Assembly (NCBI RefSeq): GCF_026250525.1
Contig: NZ_CP111054.1
Location: 1 to 64,000, forward strand
Direction of reading: 5' to 3'
DNA from: Chondrinema litorale
Lineage (GTDB): Bacteria > Bacteroidota > Bacteroidia > Cytophagales > Flammeovirgaceae
Length of the DNA stretch: 64,000 bases
Shown: piece by piece, positions 19,712-29,622 of the stretch
Position numbering within the stretch: the first letter of the stretch is position 1
How the letters are laid out: each line of letters opens with the position of its first letter
Notes under the pieces: model-generated
Databases searched by the model: none
What the model saw: the letters and a program-made list of their open reading frames with translations, nothing else
What the model was told of the DNA's origin: nothing
Position numbers and translations under genes: made by a program

Positions 19712-19726
19712 AACTGATAATCAGTT
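19712..19726. promoter_or_regulatory. perfect 15-bp dyad upstream of the PL11 gene
   Basis: AACTGAT-A-ATCAGTT is a perfect 7-bp inverted repeat around one base, 30 bp before the PL11 start. It could be an operator or a small hairpin. There is no T tract to suggest a terminator. Confidence 0.35.
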
Positions 19727-19755
19727 GGTATGTGTCAATTACTAATCAGAATACC

Positions 19756-21660
19756 ATGAAAATGAAATTCAAAAATGGAGCTATAACCTTACTACTTTTT
19801 AGCCTGTTTCTAACTTTTTCTGCCCATGCTCAAAGGCAAATGGAGAAGCTAACCCGAGGACTTGTTGTCGTAAATCAGGGTGATGGAAATGCCTTTGTTA
19901 GTTGGCGAATGCTAGGTACCGATCCAGATGATATTGCTTTTAATGTGTATCGGAAAACTGGCAATGCAAAGCCTGAAAAACTGAATGAAGCACCTTTAAC
20001 AGAGAGCACAAGTTTGGTAGATAATCAGGTCGATTTTAGCAAAAGCAATACTTGGTTTGTTAAGCCAGTGTTGGATGGCAAAGAGCAAAAAGAAGCTAAA
20101 GGCATCGAGAAACCATTCACTATTAAAGCCAATACAATAGCAAAAGGCTATTTTTCAATTCCCTTACAAACACCAGAAAATTATAGACCTAACGATGCTT
20201 CTGTGGGAGATTTAGATGGAGATGGTGAATACGAAATTGTTCTGCACCAGACAGGCAGAGCACACGATAATTCGCACAAAGGTTATACAGATCCCCCGGT
20301 TTTAGAAGCCTATGAGCTAGATGGCACATTGCTTTGGAGAATCAATTTAGGCATCAATATTCGAGAAGGGGCGCATTACACGCAGTTTATTGTTTACGAT
20401 TTAGATGGAGATGGAAAAGCGGAAGTCGCTTGCAAAACTGCCGATGGCACCATAGACGGCAAAGGAGTTGTAATTGGAAATCCGACCGCCGACCACCGGA
20501 ATAAAGATGGCTACATACTAAAAGGCCCTGAGTTTTTAACGGTATTTAATGGAGAAACTGGAGCTGCCATAACAACGACCAATTTTATTCCTCCTAGACA
20601 TCCGGATACAGAAACGCCAACCACTGAGCAGTTGAAAGCTATTTGGGGAGATGGTTATGGCAATCGCATGGATCGTTTCTTGGCAGGTGTGGCTTATCTC
20701 GATGGCGAAACACCCAGTTTAATTATGAGTCGAGGCTATTATACGCGCTCAGTAATTGCCACTTGGAACTTTAAAAATGGAGACCTCAGCAGCGTTTGGA
20801 CATTTGACAGTGACGATGGAAATCCAGAACACAAACCTTTTGCCGGACAGGGAAACCACAGTTTGAGTGTTGCTGATGTGGATAATGATGGCAAAGACGA
20901 GATCATTTTTGGAGCGATGACTTTGGATGATGATGGTACTGGCATGTACTCAACCGGCATTGGTCATGGTGATGCTTTGCATGTGACAGACCTCAACCCA
21001 GAAAGACCGGGTTTAGAAGTGTTCCACATTCAAGAGAGGTTTGATGATGAGGGAGCTAATTTTCGCGATGCACTAACTGGTGAAATTCTCTGGAAATTGC
21101 CCTCAGTAAAAGCAGGTGAAGATGGAGAAGGGCCGGGGAGAGGCTTGGCAATCAATATAGACCCGAGATATCCCGGAGCAGAATGCTGGGTAAGGGGAGC
21201 AAATATTCGCGGTTTATACAGTGCAACCGGAAAGAAAATTTCAGACAAAACTCCTGAATCTTGCAATTTTGGTATTTGGTGGGATGGAGATTTACTACGT
21301 GAAATTCTCAATAAAAACACCATTTCCAAATGGGATTGGACAAAAGAAAAATCTAATGTTTTATTAACAGCCAAAGGAGCAACTTCTAATAACGGAACCA
21401 AATCAACTCCGGCACTCAGTGCAGATTTGTTTGGCGATTGGCGAGAAGAATTAATGCTTCGCTCAGAAGATAATAAGGAATTAAGAATTTATACCACCAC
21501 CATTCCGACAAACTATCGATTCCGCACTTTTATGCACGATCCGGTCTATCGAATTTGCATCGCTTGGCAGAATGTGGCCTATAATCAACCGCCACATCCA
21601 AGTTTTTATGTGGGTGCAGAAATGGAAGCGCCTGAAAAACCAGAAATACTGATCAAGTAA
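19756..21660 (+). CDS. PL11 rhamnogalacturonan lyase, exported
   Basis: A family PL11 lyase that cleaves the Rha-GalA bond of RG-I by beta-elimination, as Bacillus YesW and YesX do. ATG at 19756 opens a signal peptide ending SAHAQ, while the GTG at 19732 would put eight polar residues ahead of it. The eight-bladed propeller is marked by calcium loops of D-x-D-x-D-G type at residues 152-157, 215-220 and 374-379. The N-terminal fibronectin-like part (GNAFVSWR) is usual for PL11. The unsaturated products it makes are the substrates of the two GH105 enzymes downstream. Confidence 0.93.
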   Translation: MKMKFKNGAITLLLFSLFLTFSAHAQRQMEKLTRGLVVVNQGDGNAFVSWRMLGTDPDDIAFNVYRKTGNAKPEKLNEAPLTESTSLVDNQVDFSKSNTWFVKPVLDGKEQKEAKGIEKPFTIKANTIAKGYFSIPLQTPENYRPNDASVGDLDGDGEYEIVLHQTGRAHDNSHKGYTDPPVLEAYELDGTLLWRINLGINIREGAHYTQFIVYDLDGDGKAEVACKTADGTIDGKGVVIGNPTADHRNKDGYILKGPEFLTVFNGETGAAITTTNFIPPRHPDTETPTTEQLKAIWGDGYGNRMDRFLAGVAYLDGETPSLIMSRGYYTRSVIATWNFKNGDLSSVWTFDSDDGNPEHKPFAGQGNHSLSVADVDNDGKDEIIFGAMTLDDDGTGMYSTGIGHGDALHVTDLNPERPGLEVFHIQERFDDEGANFRDALTGEILWKLPSVKAGEDGEGPGRGLAINIDPRYPGAECWVRGANIRGLYSATGKKISDKTPESCNFGIWWDGDLLREILNKNTISKWDWTKEKSNVLLTAKGATSNNGTKSTPALSADLFGDWREELMLRSEDNKELRIYTTTIPTNYRFRTFMHDPVYRICIAWQNVAYNQPPHPSFYVGAEMEAPEKPEILIK

Positions 21661-21663
21661 ATT

Positions 21664-22743
21664 ATGAAAACTACCAGACGAAAATTTGTATCTACTTTGG
21701 CAATGTCTCCATTTCTATTGGGGCTTAACAAATTTTCTTTTGCTTCTCAACTCAGCTTTAATGACGATCACCTTTCAGCATTTAGCAAGAAACTAAAACC
21801 AATAGGGCGCATTCTCGAAATGGAAGATTGGTATGTGTGGGGAACGAGTCCAATAAAAGCGCCCGATGGCAAAACGCATGTATTTTTCTCTCGTTGGCCA
21901 GCTAGCAAAAGAATGGGTGGTTGGATTAACAGTTGCGAAATTGCGCATGCTGTGGCAGACAATCCAGAAGGGCCATTTAAATTTGTAGAAACAGTATTGA
22001 AACCCCGTGCAGGCATGTGGGATGCCACCACTTGCCACAATCCAACAATCAAGTTTATCGATGGGAAATATTGCCTGTTCCACATGGGAAACTCTAATGG
22101 CAAAACCAATACAAAAAGAGTGGGTTTAGCCATTGCAGATTCGTTGGAAGGGCCTTGGAAAAGGTTCGATAAACCATTATTAGAAGCAGGTAAAGGAGAG
22201 GTGTGGGACAATCATTGTACATCAAATCCATCAGTTATTAAACATCCGAATGGGCAATATTGGCTCTATTATAAGTCTTGGAACACCTTAGATTATGAAA
22301 ATGCCAAGAATCCCAACATCAGAGGCAATCGAAAGTATGGTTTGGCAATCGCTGACAAACTCGAAGGCCCTTATATCAAATATGATGGAAACCCAATTAT
22401 CGATTATTCTGAATTGGGCGACAATACCCAATTAGAAGATGCCTACGTGTGGTTCGATGAGGGAAAGTTTAAGATGATTGCCAGAGATATGGGGATTTAC
22501 AATCATGAAGTTGGGCTGTACTTGGAATCGGATGATGGAATAAATTGGTCAAAGCCACAAATTGGATATTTACCAGTTCGCGATTATATAAAAGAACCTC
22601 CTGGGCCTTCGCATTTAAGAAAATATGGCCGATTTGAAAGGCCACAATTACTGCTAGAAAACGATAAACCAACTTATCTTTTTGTCGCTTCACAAGGTGG
22701 TAAGTTTATGAATACTTCTGCTTTTGTATTTAAAATTGGATGA
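21664..22743 (+). CDS. five-bladed beta-propeller glycosidase (GH43/GH117-like), Tat-type signal
   Basis: A predicted exported glycosidase of the GH43/GH117 propeller superfamily. It starts with a TTRRKF sequence that resembles a twin-arginine signal. Repeated propeller strands are visible, such as DGKTHVFFSRW, DGKYCLFHMGN, NGQYWLYYKSW and EGKFKMIARD, each closing with similar aromatic patterns. Acidic residues in WDATTCHNPT, LEDAYVW and FERPQLL are candidates for the catalytic triad. The gene starts 4 bp after the PL11 stop and ends 4 bp before the next start, so it is tightly co-transcribed. The subfamily and substrate are unknown. An arabinose-, galactose- or uronate-releasing role on RG-I is possible. 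Confidence 0.75.
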   Translation: MKTTRRKFVSTLAMSPFLLGLNKFSFASQLSFNDDHLSAFSKKLKPIGRILEMEDWYVWGTSPIKAPDGKTHVFFSRWPASKRMGGWINSCEIAHAVADNPEGPFKFVETVLKPRAGMWDATTCHNPTIKFIDGKYCLFHMGNSNGKTNTKRVGLAIADSLEGPWKRFDKPLLEAGKGEVWDNHCTSNPSVIKHPNGQYWLYYKSWNTLDYENAKNPNIRGNRKYGLAIADKLEGPYIKYDGNPIIDYSELGDNTQLEDAYVWFDEGKFKMIARDMGIYNHEVGLYLESDDGINWSKPQIGYLPVRDYIKEPPGPSHLRKYGRFERPQLLLENDKPTYLFVASQGGKFMNTSAFVFKIG

Positions 22744-22747
22744 TATA

Positions 22748-25700
22748 ATGATTACCAGACACTTCAAAATCAGCAATAACTTACTAGCTAAAATTCTTCT
22801 AATTGGCATTTTCTGTTGTTTATATGCCTGTGAAAACACGGTACGAGAAGGTAACAATGTACAAGAAAATACAGATAATCGAAAATGGTGGCATAGGGTA
22901 GAAAGGTCGGTGCGATATCAGCCAGATGGTGAAGATTTTGTGATTAACAATGGAGATAAGCGCTTCAATCGAGCCTTGTATGGCACCAATACTGCCTATC
23001 GGGTAGAGGCCGGGGACTTGCCCGAATTTGCTCAATACTTGCCGGGCATGGGCGGAAATATGAAGTTTGGTCTCATAAAAAATGGAGAAAGTAAGTGGTT
23101 GATTGATGCTGAAAATATAGAAGCCAGATACAGACCCGGCAGTATGTTGTATGTAATTACAGACCCAATCTTGGGCAAAGGTAAATTACATCTTACTGTT
23201 TTGGCAATGGCTGAAGTTGAAGGAATGCTAGTAAAAGCGGAGTTTGAAGAAGTTGATCATAACATTCAATTATTCTGGACATTTGGAGGCGTAAGTGGCA
23301 AAAAATTTAGCCGGAATGGTGATATTGGCGCAGACCCCGAATCAAGCTTTTACCTCAAACCAGAATATTGCGAGAGTAATTTTTATCAAGTAGATGGCAA
23401 TCAATTTCAAGTTTACTTTAATACCAATAAGGAGACTAGCAAAGAAGATTTTGCAGCAATTACCAAGAATTTTGATAGTGGCACACTTAGTCAAGAATTG
23501 AAAGAAAAAAAGGCTAAACTCAGAAAACTCACTGGTATTTTTCCAGAAACTGAGCAAATCAAAATCACAGATGCCAACCAACAAAATAGCCCTGAAAAAC
23601 TCTTTGAATCTAATAGTTCAGCACATCCCATTATCTCAGGTATTTTCAAAAATGAAGAGCATCAACCGCTGTATTTCTCAGTTTTCAATCCGGAAACTAT
23701 CTCTGAGATAAGCTATAATTCGCTAGCAACAGAGGTTGAAAAAGCAGAAGCTGCCAGAAAAAAACTTTCTCAACAAATTTACCTTTCAACCCCTGATCCT
23801 TATCTCAATACTTTGGGTGCTGCTTTGAGTGTAGCAGAAGATGGTGTTTGGGAAGACCCCACATATTTACATGGCGCTGTGGCTTGGCGAATGCGTATTC
23901 CCGGCTGGCGCGCTGCCTACGCTGCAGATAGAATGGGCAGGCACGATCGATCAAGAATGCAATTTGAGAGTTATTTAAAATCTCAGGTTACTAGCCCAGA
24001 AGTCGGACCAGTGGTGCCAGATACTACCAAACATTTTGCTCGCCAGAAAGAAGAAATGGGTACAGCCATGTTCAGCAGTGGTTACATTTGTCGCAATCCA
24101 AACGGAGATTTTCGCCCGCATCACTACGATATGAATCTGGTATTTATCGATCAGCTCTTGTGGAATATTTGCTGGACTGGCGATATGGAATTTGCCAAAT
24201 CGATCTGGCCTGCTTTGCAAAGGCATTTAGATTGGGAAAAGAGGAATTACGATATGGATGGCGATGGTTTGTACGACGCGTATTGTTGTATCTGGGCAAG
24301 CGATGGTTTGCAATACAGTGGTGGAGGTGTTACGCATTCATCTTCTTATAATTATAAAGCCAATAAACTGGCTGCTGAAATTGCCAGAAAGATTGGAGAA
24401 AATCCAACTCCATATCAAACTGAAGCAGACAAAATCCAAAAAGCCATTCAAGATAAATTATGGATAAGTGAAACCGGGCAGTATGCAGAATACAAAGACT
24501 TACTTGGTTTGCAAGAAACACATCCCGCAGCAGGTTTATGGACAGTTTACCACACACTCGACTCTGATGTGCCAGACCCTTTTCAGGCTTATCAAACAAT
24601 GCGTTATGTAGATACACAAATTCCGCACATACCTGTAGAAGCAAAAGGGCTACCTGAAAATACTTTTCAACTGGTTTCTACTACCAATTGGATACCCTAT
24701 ACTTGGTCGATCAATAATGTAGCCTTGGCAGAGGTTTTACACACCTCTTTGGCTTACTGGCAGGCAAATAGGAGCGACAAAGCCTTTCAGTTATGGAAAA
24801 GTGCACTGATGGAAAGTATGTATTTGAGTTCTAGTCCGGGAGGATTTGGGCAATTGTCATTTTATGATGCCATTCGCGGAGAACTTTACCGAGATTTTTC
24901 TGATCCGATTGGCATGGCAGCGCGCACATTGGTTGAGGGCTTATTCGGAGTCTTGCCCAATGCACTGGAAAATACCCTAACTATTCAACCTGGTTTTCCA
25001 GAAACTTGGGAGCATGCAGAGTTACGCACGCCAGATATCCACATCAAATATCAGCAAAACAAACTGCAAGAGACATGGAGCATTAAGCCATCATTTCCCA
25101 CAAAAATGAATTTGAAATTGCAGCTAAAAGCCTTAGCAACTTCTTTGGAAAAATTGACAGTAAATGGCAAATATGTAAAATGGAAAAGTGTAGTGAATGC
25201 AATTGGGAAACCAACCATCGAATTGGATATAGATAAAAACCTAGCAGATAAAGACGGACTCTATTACATTACAGTGGATTGGAAAGGTGAAAAACCTGCC
25301 AGATTAGATATTCATCAAAAACTTGGTTTGGGAGAAATGATTTCACTCGAAGCTCAAAATGCTGAAATTTTAGAATTATTCGATCCTCAAAATGCCTTTT
25401 CAAAACCTAATAAAAAGTCGTTTAATGTAAAAGTAGAAGGTAAAAAGGGACATCACACAGCCTTTGTAAAATTGAAAGAAGGAGATTTAACTTGGTGGCA
25501 ACCTTTGGATTTTAAGATAACAGATGCGATAGAAATCTTAGCATCAGAAGAGCAAGAGTCGAATAAAATTGGCTATCGAGTGGTGAATCACACCAATAAA
25601 ATCATTAAAGGCAAATTGCGAATTAACCCCGGCACGAACGACTTTGAAGAAACCATTGAATTACAAGCTGGAATCTCATTTGAAGATGCGATTTCAGATC

Positions 25701-26557
25701 CCAAATATTTAAAACCCGGTACAAACATATTGGTATTTACAAGTGAAAAAGGTATCGAAAGCACTTGCCACATTGTAAACTGGGATATTTCACAAAATAC
25801 TGATAATGAATATCTTCCTGTTGATTTAAGCGGATTTTATAATGATAAAGTCACTCAGATTTTTCAGAATAAATATCTTTCACCCAGACCAGAAAGCCCA
25901 ACTTTGCAATTGCCTTGGCAAGGAATTGGCAACTGGTGTTATCCTCTAATCGAAGCCAATATCGACGATTCTGGATTGAGAAACTTGGCTAAAAATAACC
26001 AAATTTCTTTGCCATTTGGAGCTCCTTTAGCTACGCCATCTGGCTCTGGCAACAATATAATTTTTACATCACAATGGGATAATTACCCCAAAAATGTTTC
26101 CGTTCCACTTACTGGTAAAGCCTCACATATTTACTTGATGATGGCTGGTTCTACCAATCCGATGCAAAGTAGGTTTACAAATGGTGTGGTAGAAGTAGAA
26201 TACGAAGACGGTTCTTTGGAAACCTTAGAATTGAACAACCCGGAAACTTGGTGGCCAATTGAGCAAGATTATTACCAAGATGGCTATGCATTTAATATTG
26301 ACTATCCCAAGCCATACAGGGTGCATTTAAAATCGGGTCTCATCACCAGAGACTTTAAAGAGTATACTTCCCTCAAAGGTTTTAGCGATTTTGTGATTGA
26401 TGGTGGGGCTGCTACCATTCTTGATCTTTCACTAAATCCTAAAAAAACATTGAAACAACTCACTGTAAAAGCCTTGGCCAATGATGTAGTAATCGGTTTA
26501 ATGAGTGCCACACTGGTAAGTGCCACACTGGTAAATGCATCTGATATAGAAAATTAA
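22748..26557 (+). CDS. very large DUF4450-like (alpha/alpha)6 glycosidase candidate, lipoprotein
   Basis: A 1269-residue lipoprotein (lipobox LYAC, Cys28) that I place with DUF4450-type proteins found in pectin loci. An N-terminal beta-rich region (about 40-330) precedes a six-hairpin-like helical core (about 340-760) with conserved-looking Trp, His and acidic clusters (WRMRIPGWRAAY, DGDGLYDAYCCIWASDG, HPAAGLW). The C-terminal 500 residues are beta-rich and may bind carbohydrate. ATG at 22748 follows the upstream stop by 4 bp. The last codons hold an exact 15-bp tandem duplication. The family is not biochemically certain to me, so glycosidase activity is inferred from fold and neighbours. Confidence 0.7.
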   Translation: MITRHFKISNNLLAKILLIGIFCCLYACENTVREGNNVQENTDNRKWWHRVERSVRYQPDGEDFVINNGDKRFNRALYGTNTAYRVEAGDLPEFAQYLPGMGGNMKFGLIKNGESKWLIDAENIEARYRPGSMLYVITDPILGKGKLHLTVLAMAEVEGMLVKAEFEEVDHNIQLFWTFGGVSGKKFSRNGDIGADPESSFYLKPEYCESNFYQVDGNQFQVYFNTNKETSKEDFAAITKNFDSGTLSQELKEKKAKLRKLTGIFPETEQIKITDANQQNSPEKLFESNSSAHPIISGIFKNEEHQPLYFSVFNPETISEISYNSLATEVEKAEAARKKLSQQIYLSTPDPYLNTLGAALSVAEDGVWEDPTYLHGAVAWRMRIPGWRAAYAADRMGRHDRSRMQFESYLKSQVTSPEVGPVVPDTTKHFARQKEEMGTAMFSSGYICRNPNGDFRPHHYDMNLVFIDQLLWNICWTGDMEFAKSIWPALQRHLDWEKRNYDMDGDGLYDAYCCIWASDGLQYSGGGVTHSSSYNYKANKLAAEIARKIGENPTPYQTEADKIQKAIQDKLWISETGQYAEYKDLLGLQETHPAAGLWTVYHTLDSDVPDPFQAYQTMRYVDTQIPHIPVEAKGLPENTFQLVSTTNWIPYTWSINNVALAEVLHTSLAYWQANRSDKAFQLWKSALMESMYLSSSPGGFGQLSFYDAIRGELYRDFSDPIGMAARTLVEGLFGVLPNALENTLTIQPGFPETWEHAELRTPDIHIKYQQNKLQETWSIKPSFPTKMNLKLQLKALATSLEKLTVNGKYVKWKSVVNAIGKPTIELDIDKNLADKDGLYYITVDWKGEKPARLDIHQKLGLGEMISLEAQNAEILELFDPQNAFSKPNKKSFNVKVEGKKGHHTAFVKLKEGDLTWWQPLDFKITDAIEILASEEQESNKIGYRVVNHTNKIIKGKLRINPGTNDFEETIELQAGISFEDAISDPKYLKPGTNILVFTSEKGIESTCHIVNWDISQNTDNEYLPVDLSGFYNDKVTQIFQNKYLSPRPESPTLQLPWQGIGNWCYPLIEANIDDSGLRNLAKNNQISLPFGAPLATPSGSGNNIIFTSQWDNYPKNVSVPLTGKASHIYLMMAGSTNPMQSRFTNGVVEVEYEDGSLETLELNNPETWWPIEQDYYQDGYAFNIDYPKPYRVHLKSGLITRDFKEYTSLKGFSDFVIDGGAATILDLSLNPKKTLKQLTVKALANDVVIGLMSATLVSATLVNASDIEN
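26504..26533 (+). repeat. exact 15-bp tandem duplication at the 3' end of the DUF4450-like gene
   Basis: AGTGCCACACTGGTA occurs twice in a row and encodes SATLV-SATLV near the C-terminus. It keeps the frame and looks like a recent slippage event. Confidence 0.85.
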
Positions 26558-26604
26558 CCCATAGATTATTAAATTGGATTGTGGAGAAAAAGACTAATAA
26601 ACTT

Positions 26605-28194
26605 ATGAATCTGACAAAAAAATCATTTCATCAACTTACTTACAAACTCACAGTTGTAATCCTTTTTTCATTGCTTGCATGCTCTGTGAAAGCGGCTGTA
26701 ATCTTGCCAGATATTATTGCCGATAATATGGTTTTACAGCGAAATAAGCCCGTACCGATCTGGGGCACAGCAAGTCCGGGAGAAGAGGTTACAGTAACAT
26801 TTGCTGGGCAAACATTAAAGACTACAGCCAAAGAAGACCGCAAATGGATGGTAAAACTAAAAGCCATGCCTGCAAATGCCAATCCGCAGAAGATGATTAT
26901 TAAAGGGAAAAACACCATCGAGTTGAGTGGAATTGTAATTGGCGAAGTTTGGTTGCTTACCGGTCAATCGAACATGCAACTGATTTTAAGCAGTACAACC
27001 GATGGTGAAGAAACGATTGCATCAGCATATAAACCCAATATCCATCTATTTAATGTAGATAGAAAAATTGCTTTCCATCACAAAAGAGGCAATCTGGCGA
27101 ATTGGGAGAAATGCACACCACTTTCAGTAGAAGAGTTTAGTGCAGCGGGTTATTATTTCGGAGTTGATTTGCAGGAAGCTTTAAACATCCCAATCGGATT
27201 GATAAATGCATCTTTTGGTGGTTCGCAAGTAGAAGCTTGGATGCCAGAAGAATATCTGTTGGCTTCAGAAGATTTTAAACCTTGTGTAGATCGCACAGCG
27301 CTTTGGGCTGCCGAAAGGCCAGAAGTACAAGCCAAATACGATAGCGATATGGAAGCTTGGAAAAAGGCGGCCGAAGAAGCAGAAAAAAACAATACCAAAG
27401 CGCCACGTCAACCGAGAGTGCCCGATGCTTTACGCGATTACCGCATTGCAGCATCCATTTATAACAACATGATCGAACCACTCATACCTTATACTATACA
27501 GGGTGCTTTCTGGTATCAGGGGGAATCTAACGAGGAGAGAGCAGAACAGTATGGTATGCTTTTGCCGGTGTTTGTCGTATCTTGGCGAGATAAATGGAAA
27601 GCAAATGGGGGAATAAAAGATTTTCCTTTTGGCATCATCCAGCTACCTAACTATCGAGATATTGAGCCAGAACCAGTAGATAATACTTGGGCTCATATTC
27701 GTGAAGCACAGAGAAGAACTGTAACTAAAACCAAAAATACAGCTTTGATAGTCACCATAGATATAGGAGAGGCGCACGATATTCACCCACATAACAAACT
27801 GGATGTAGGCAAGCGCATGGCAAGATGGGCACTGGCAGATGTGTATGGAAAAGAGATGGTAGCAACTGGGCCAATGTTTAAAAAAGCCAAAGTAAAAGGT
27901 GATAAAATTGAGTTGCTATTTGATGTAGTAGGAGAGGGATTAAAAACAAAAGATGGACACGCACCGATGGAATTTGCCATAGCAGGAGCCGATAAAAAAT
28001 GGTATTGGGCAAAAGCTAAAATTACAGGTAAAAACAAGGTAGAAGTTTGGGGAGATGAAGTACCAAATCCAGTAGCCGTGAGATATGCATTTAATAGCAA
28101 TCCTAAAAACCCTAATTTGACTAACGAAAGTGGTTTGCCAGCAGCACCTTTCAGAACAGATAACTGGCCTGATCCGACTGCCGGGAAAAGATAA
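26605..28194 (+). CDS. sialate O-acetylesterase-type SGNH esterase, exported
   Basis: An SGNH-fold carbohydrate esterase of the SASA (sialate O-acetylesterase) family that removes acetyl groups from sugars. ATG at 26605 leads a signal peptide ending SVKAA, and the GTG at 26581 is less likely. The nucleophile is S122 in GQSNM. The oxyanion-side blocks GGSQVEAWMP and WYQGESNE are present, and D392 with H394 in AHDIHPHNK complete the triad. In this locus it more likely deacetylates galacturonate of RG-I or its oligosaccharides than sialic acid. An Ala/Lys-rich helical insertion lies near residues 235-265. Confidence 0.88.
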   Translation: MNLTKKSFHQLTYKLTVVILFSLLACSVKAAVILPDIIADNMVLQRNKPVPIWGTASPGEEVTVTFAGQTLKTTAKEDRKWMVKLKAMPANANPQKMIIKGKNTIELSGIVIGEVWLLTGQSNMQLILSSTTDGEETIASAYKPNIHLFNVDRKIAFHHKRGNLANWEKCTPLSVEEFSAAGYYFGVDLQEALNIPIGLINASFGGSQVEAWMPEEYLLASEDFKPCVDRTALWAAERPEVQAKYDSDMEAWKKAAEEAEKNNTKAPRQPRVPDALRDYRIAASIYNNMIEPLIPYTIQGAFWYQGESNEERAEQYGMLLPVFVVSWRDKWKANGGIKDFPFGIIQLPNYRDIEPEPVDNTWAHIREAQRRTVTKTKNTALIVTIDIGEAHDIHPHNKLDVGKRMARWALADVYGKEMVATGPMFKKAKVKGDKIELLFDVVGEGLKTKDGHAPMEFAIAGADKKWYWAKAKITGKNKVEVWGDEVPNPVAVRYAFNSNPKNPNLTNESGLPAAPFRTDNWPDPTAGKR

Positions 28195-28215
28195 ATATTA
28201 ACAAAATCCACGAAT

Positions 28216-29613
28216 ATGAAGATGAACAACCTATTATTAGACAACTTAAAGAAACAAAAAAGCAGCCTCGCTGGCAGGCTTGTAATGCTTTATTTCCTTT
28301 GTAGTAGCTCGTTTGCTTTTGCGCAAGAGCCAAAAATGAATGACTCAAATACACCATTGCATTTACTGCAACCCAACTATCCGACACCTTATACCATTTC
28401 TAGCCCCGAACAAGTGGAAGCTGTTATTAATAAGGTGTACACTTATCTGAATGCAAATACGCCCACCAAAGTAGTAGACGAAAAATCTGGCAAAGAAATT
28501 ACCGATTTCTCAAAGCCTAATGACAAAGCCATTTTAGCAAAAGGCGATTTTAGGCTATTGAGTTATGAGTGGGGAGTAACTTATGCAGGTATGTTGGCTG
28601 CAAGTAAAGCCACTGGCAAAGATGCCTATGCCGAATATGTAAACAACAGAGTTTCATTTATTGCTGATATGGCCAACAAATACAGAAAATTAAAAGAGCA
28701 ATATCCAGAAGCAAAAACACCTTTCCGTTCAGTGCTTGAGCCACATGCTTTAGATGATGCAGGGGCGATTTGTGCGGCAATTATTAAAGCTAAGAGAAAT
28801 GGTTTAGATGCAGATGTGCAGCCAGTAATTGACAACTACATTGATTACATCAGCAACAAGCAGTTTAGATTATTCGATGGCACATTGGCAAGAAACAGAC
28901 CTTTGCCTAACACGCTTTGGCTCGACGATTTATTTATGAGTGTGCCTGCTTTGGCACAAATGGGAAAACTTACTGGCGACAGAAAATACTTTGATGATGC
29001 CGTGAAACAGGTTGTACAATTTTCTGAACGTATGTTTAATGAAGACAAAAACCTATACATGCATGGTTGGGTGCAAGATATGGGCGTGCATCCGCAATTC
29101 CATTGGGCAAGAGCAAATGGCTGGGCAGTAATGACCAAGGTGGAGCTTCTAGATGTATTGCCAGAAGATCATCCGGGAAGGGAGAAGGTGATGGATTTAC
29201 TCAAAAAGCATATTTATGGTTTGGCTTCTTACCAAGATGGAACCGGTTTCTGGCATCAACTAATCGATAGAAACGATTCTTATTTAGAAACTTCAGCAAC
29301 TGCTATTTACACTTATGCCATTGCCAAAGCCATTAATAATGGTTGGATTGATGAAAAAGCTTATGGCTCAATGGCATTACTAGCTTGGAACGCTGTTGTG
29401 AGCAAAGTAAATGATGAGGGACAGGTAGAAGGAACTTGCGTGGGTACAGGCATGGGTTTCGATCCGGCATTCTATTACCACAGACCTATTAATATCTACG
29501 CAGCACACGGTTATGGTCCAGTGCTTTTGGCGGGTGCAGAAATTATCAATTTACTTAATAACAAGAAGGCAGAGATTAATGATAGTGCCATTCTTTTCAG
29601 TGAAAATAATTAA
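28216..29613 (+). CDS. GH105 unsaturated rhamnogalacturonyl hydrolase, exported (first copy)
   Basis: A GH105 enzyme, which hydrates and releases the 4,5-unsaturated galacturonate left at the non-reducing end by RG lyases. The signal peptide ends AFAQ. The (alpha/alpha)6 barrel contains LWLDDLFM (Asp237/Asp238, candidate catalytic acid), HWARANGWAVM, and the late YHRPINIYAAHGYGPVLLAG block that is typical of one GH105 subgroup. It lies 21 bp after the esterase and 9 bp before CE12. It complements PL11 and probably has a different substrate length preference from the GH105 at 32565. Confidence 0.9.
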   Translation: MKMNNLLLDNLKKQKSSLAGRLVMLYFLCSSSFAFAQEPKMNDSNTPLHLLQPNYPTPYTISSPEQVEAVINKVYTYLNANTPTKVVDEKSGKEITDFSKPNDKAILAKGDFRLLSYEWGVTYAGMLAASKATGKDAYAEYVNNRVSFIADMANKYRKLKEQYPEAKTPFRSVLEPHALDDAGAICAAIIKAKRNGLDADVQPVIDNYIDYISNKQFRLFDGTLARNRPLPNTLWLDDLFMSVPALAQMGKLTGDRKYFDDAVKQVVQFSERMFNEDKNLYMHGWVQDMGVHPQFHWARANGWAVMTKVELLDVLPEDHPGREKVMDLLKKHIYGLASYQDGTGFWHQLIDRNDSYLETSATAIYTYAIAKAINNGWIDEKAYGSMALLAWNAVVSKVNDEGQVEGTCVGTGMGFDPAFYYHRPINIYAAHGYGPVLLAGAEIINLLNNKKAEINDSAILFSENN

Positions 29614-29622
29614 GGTAAACTA

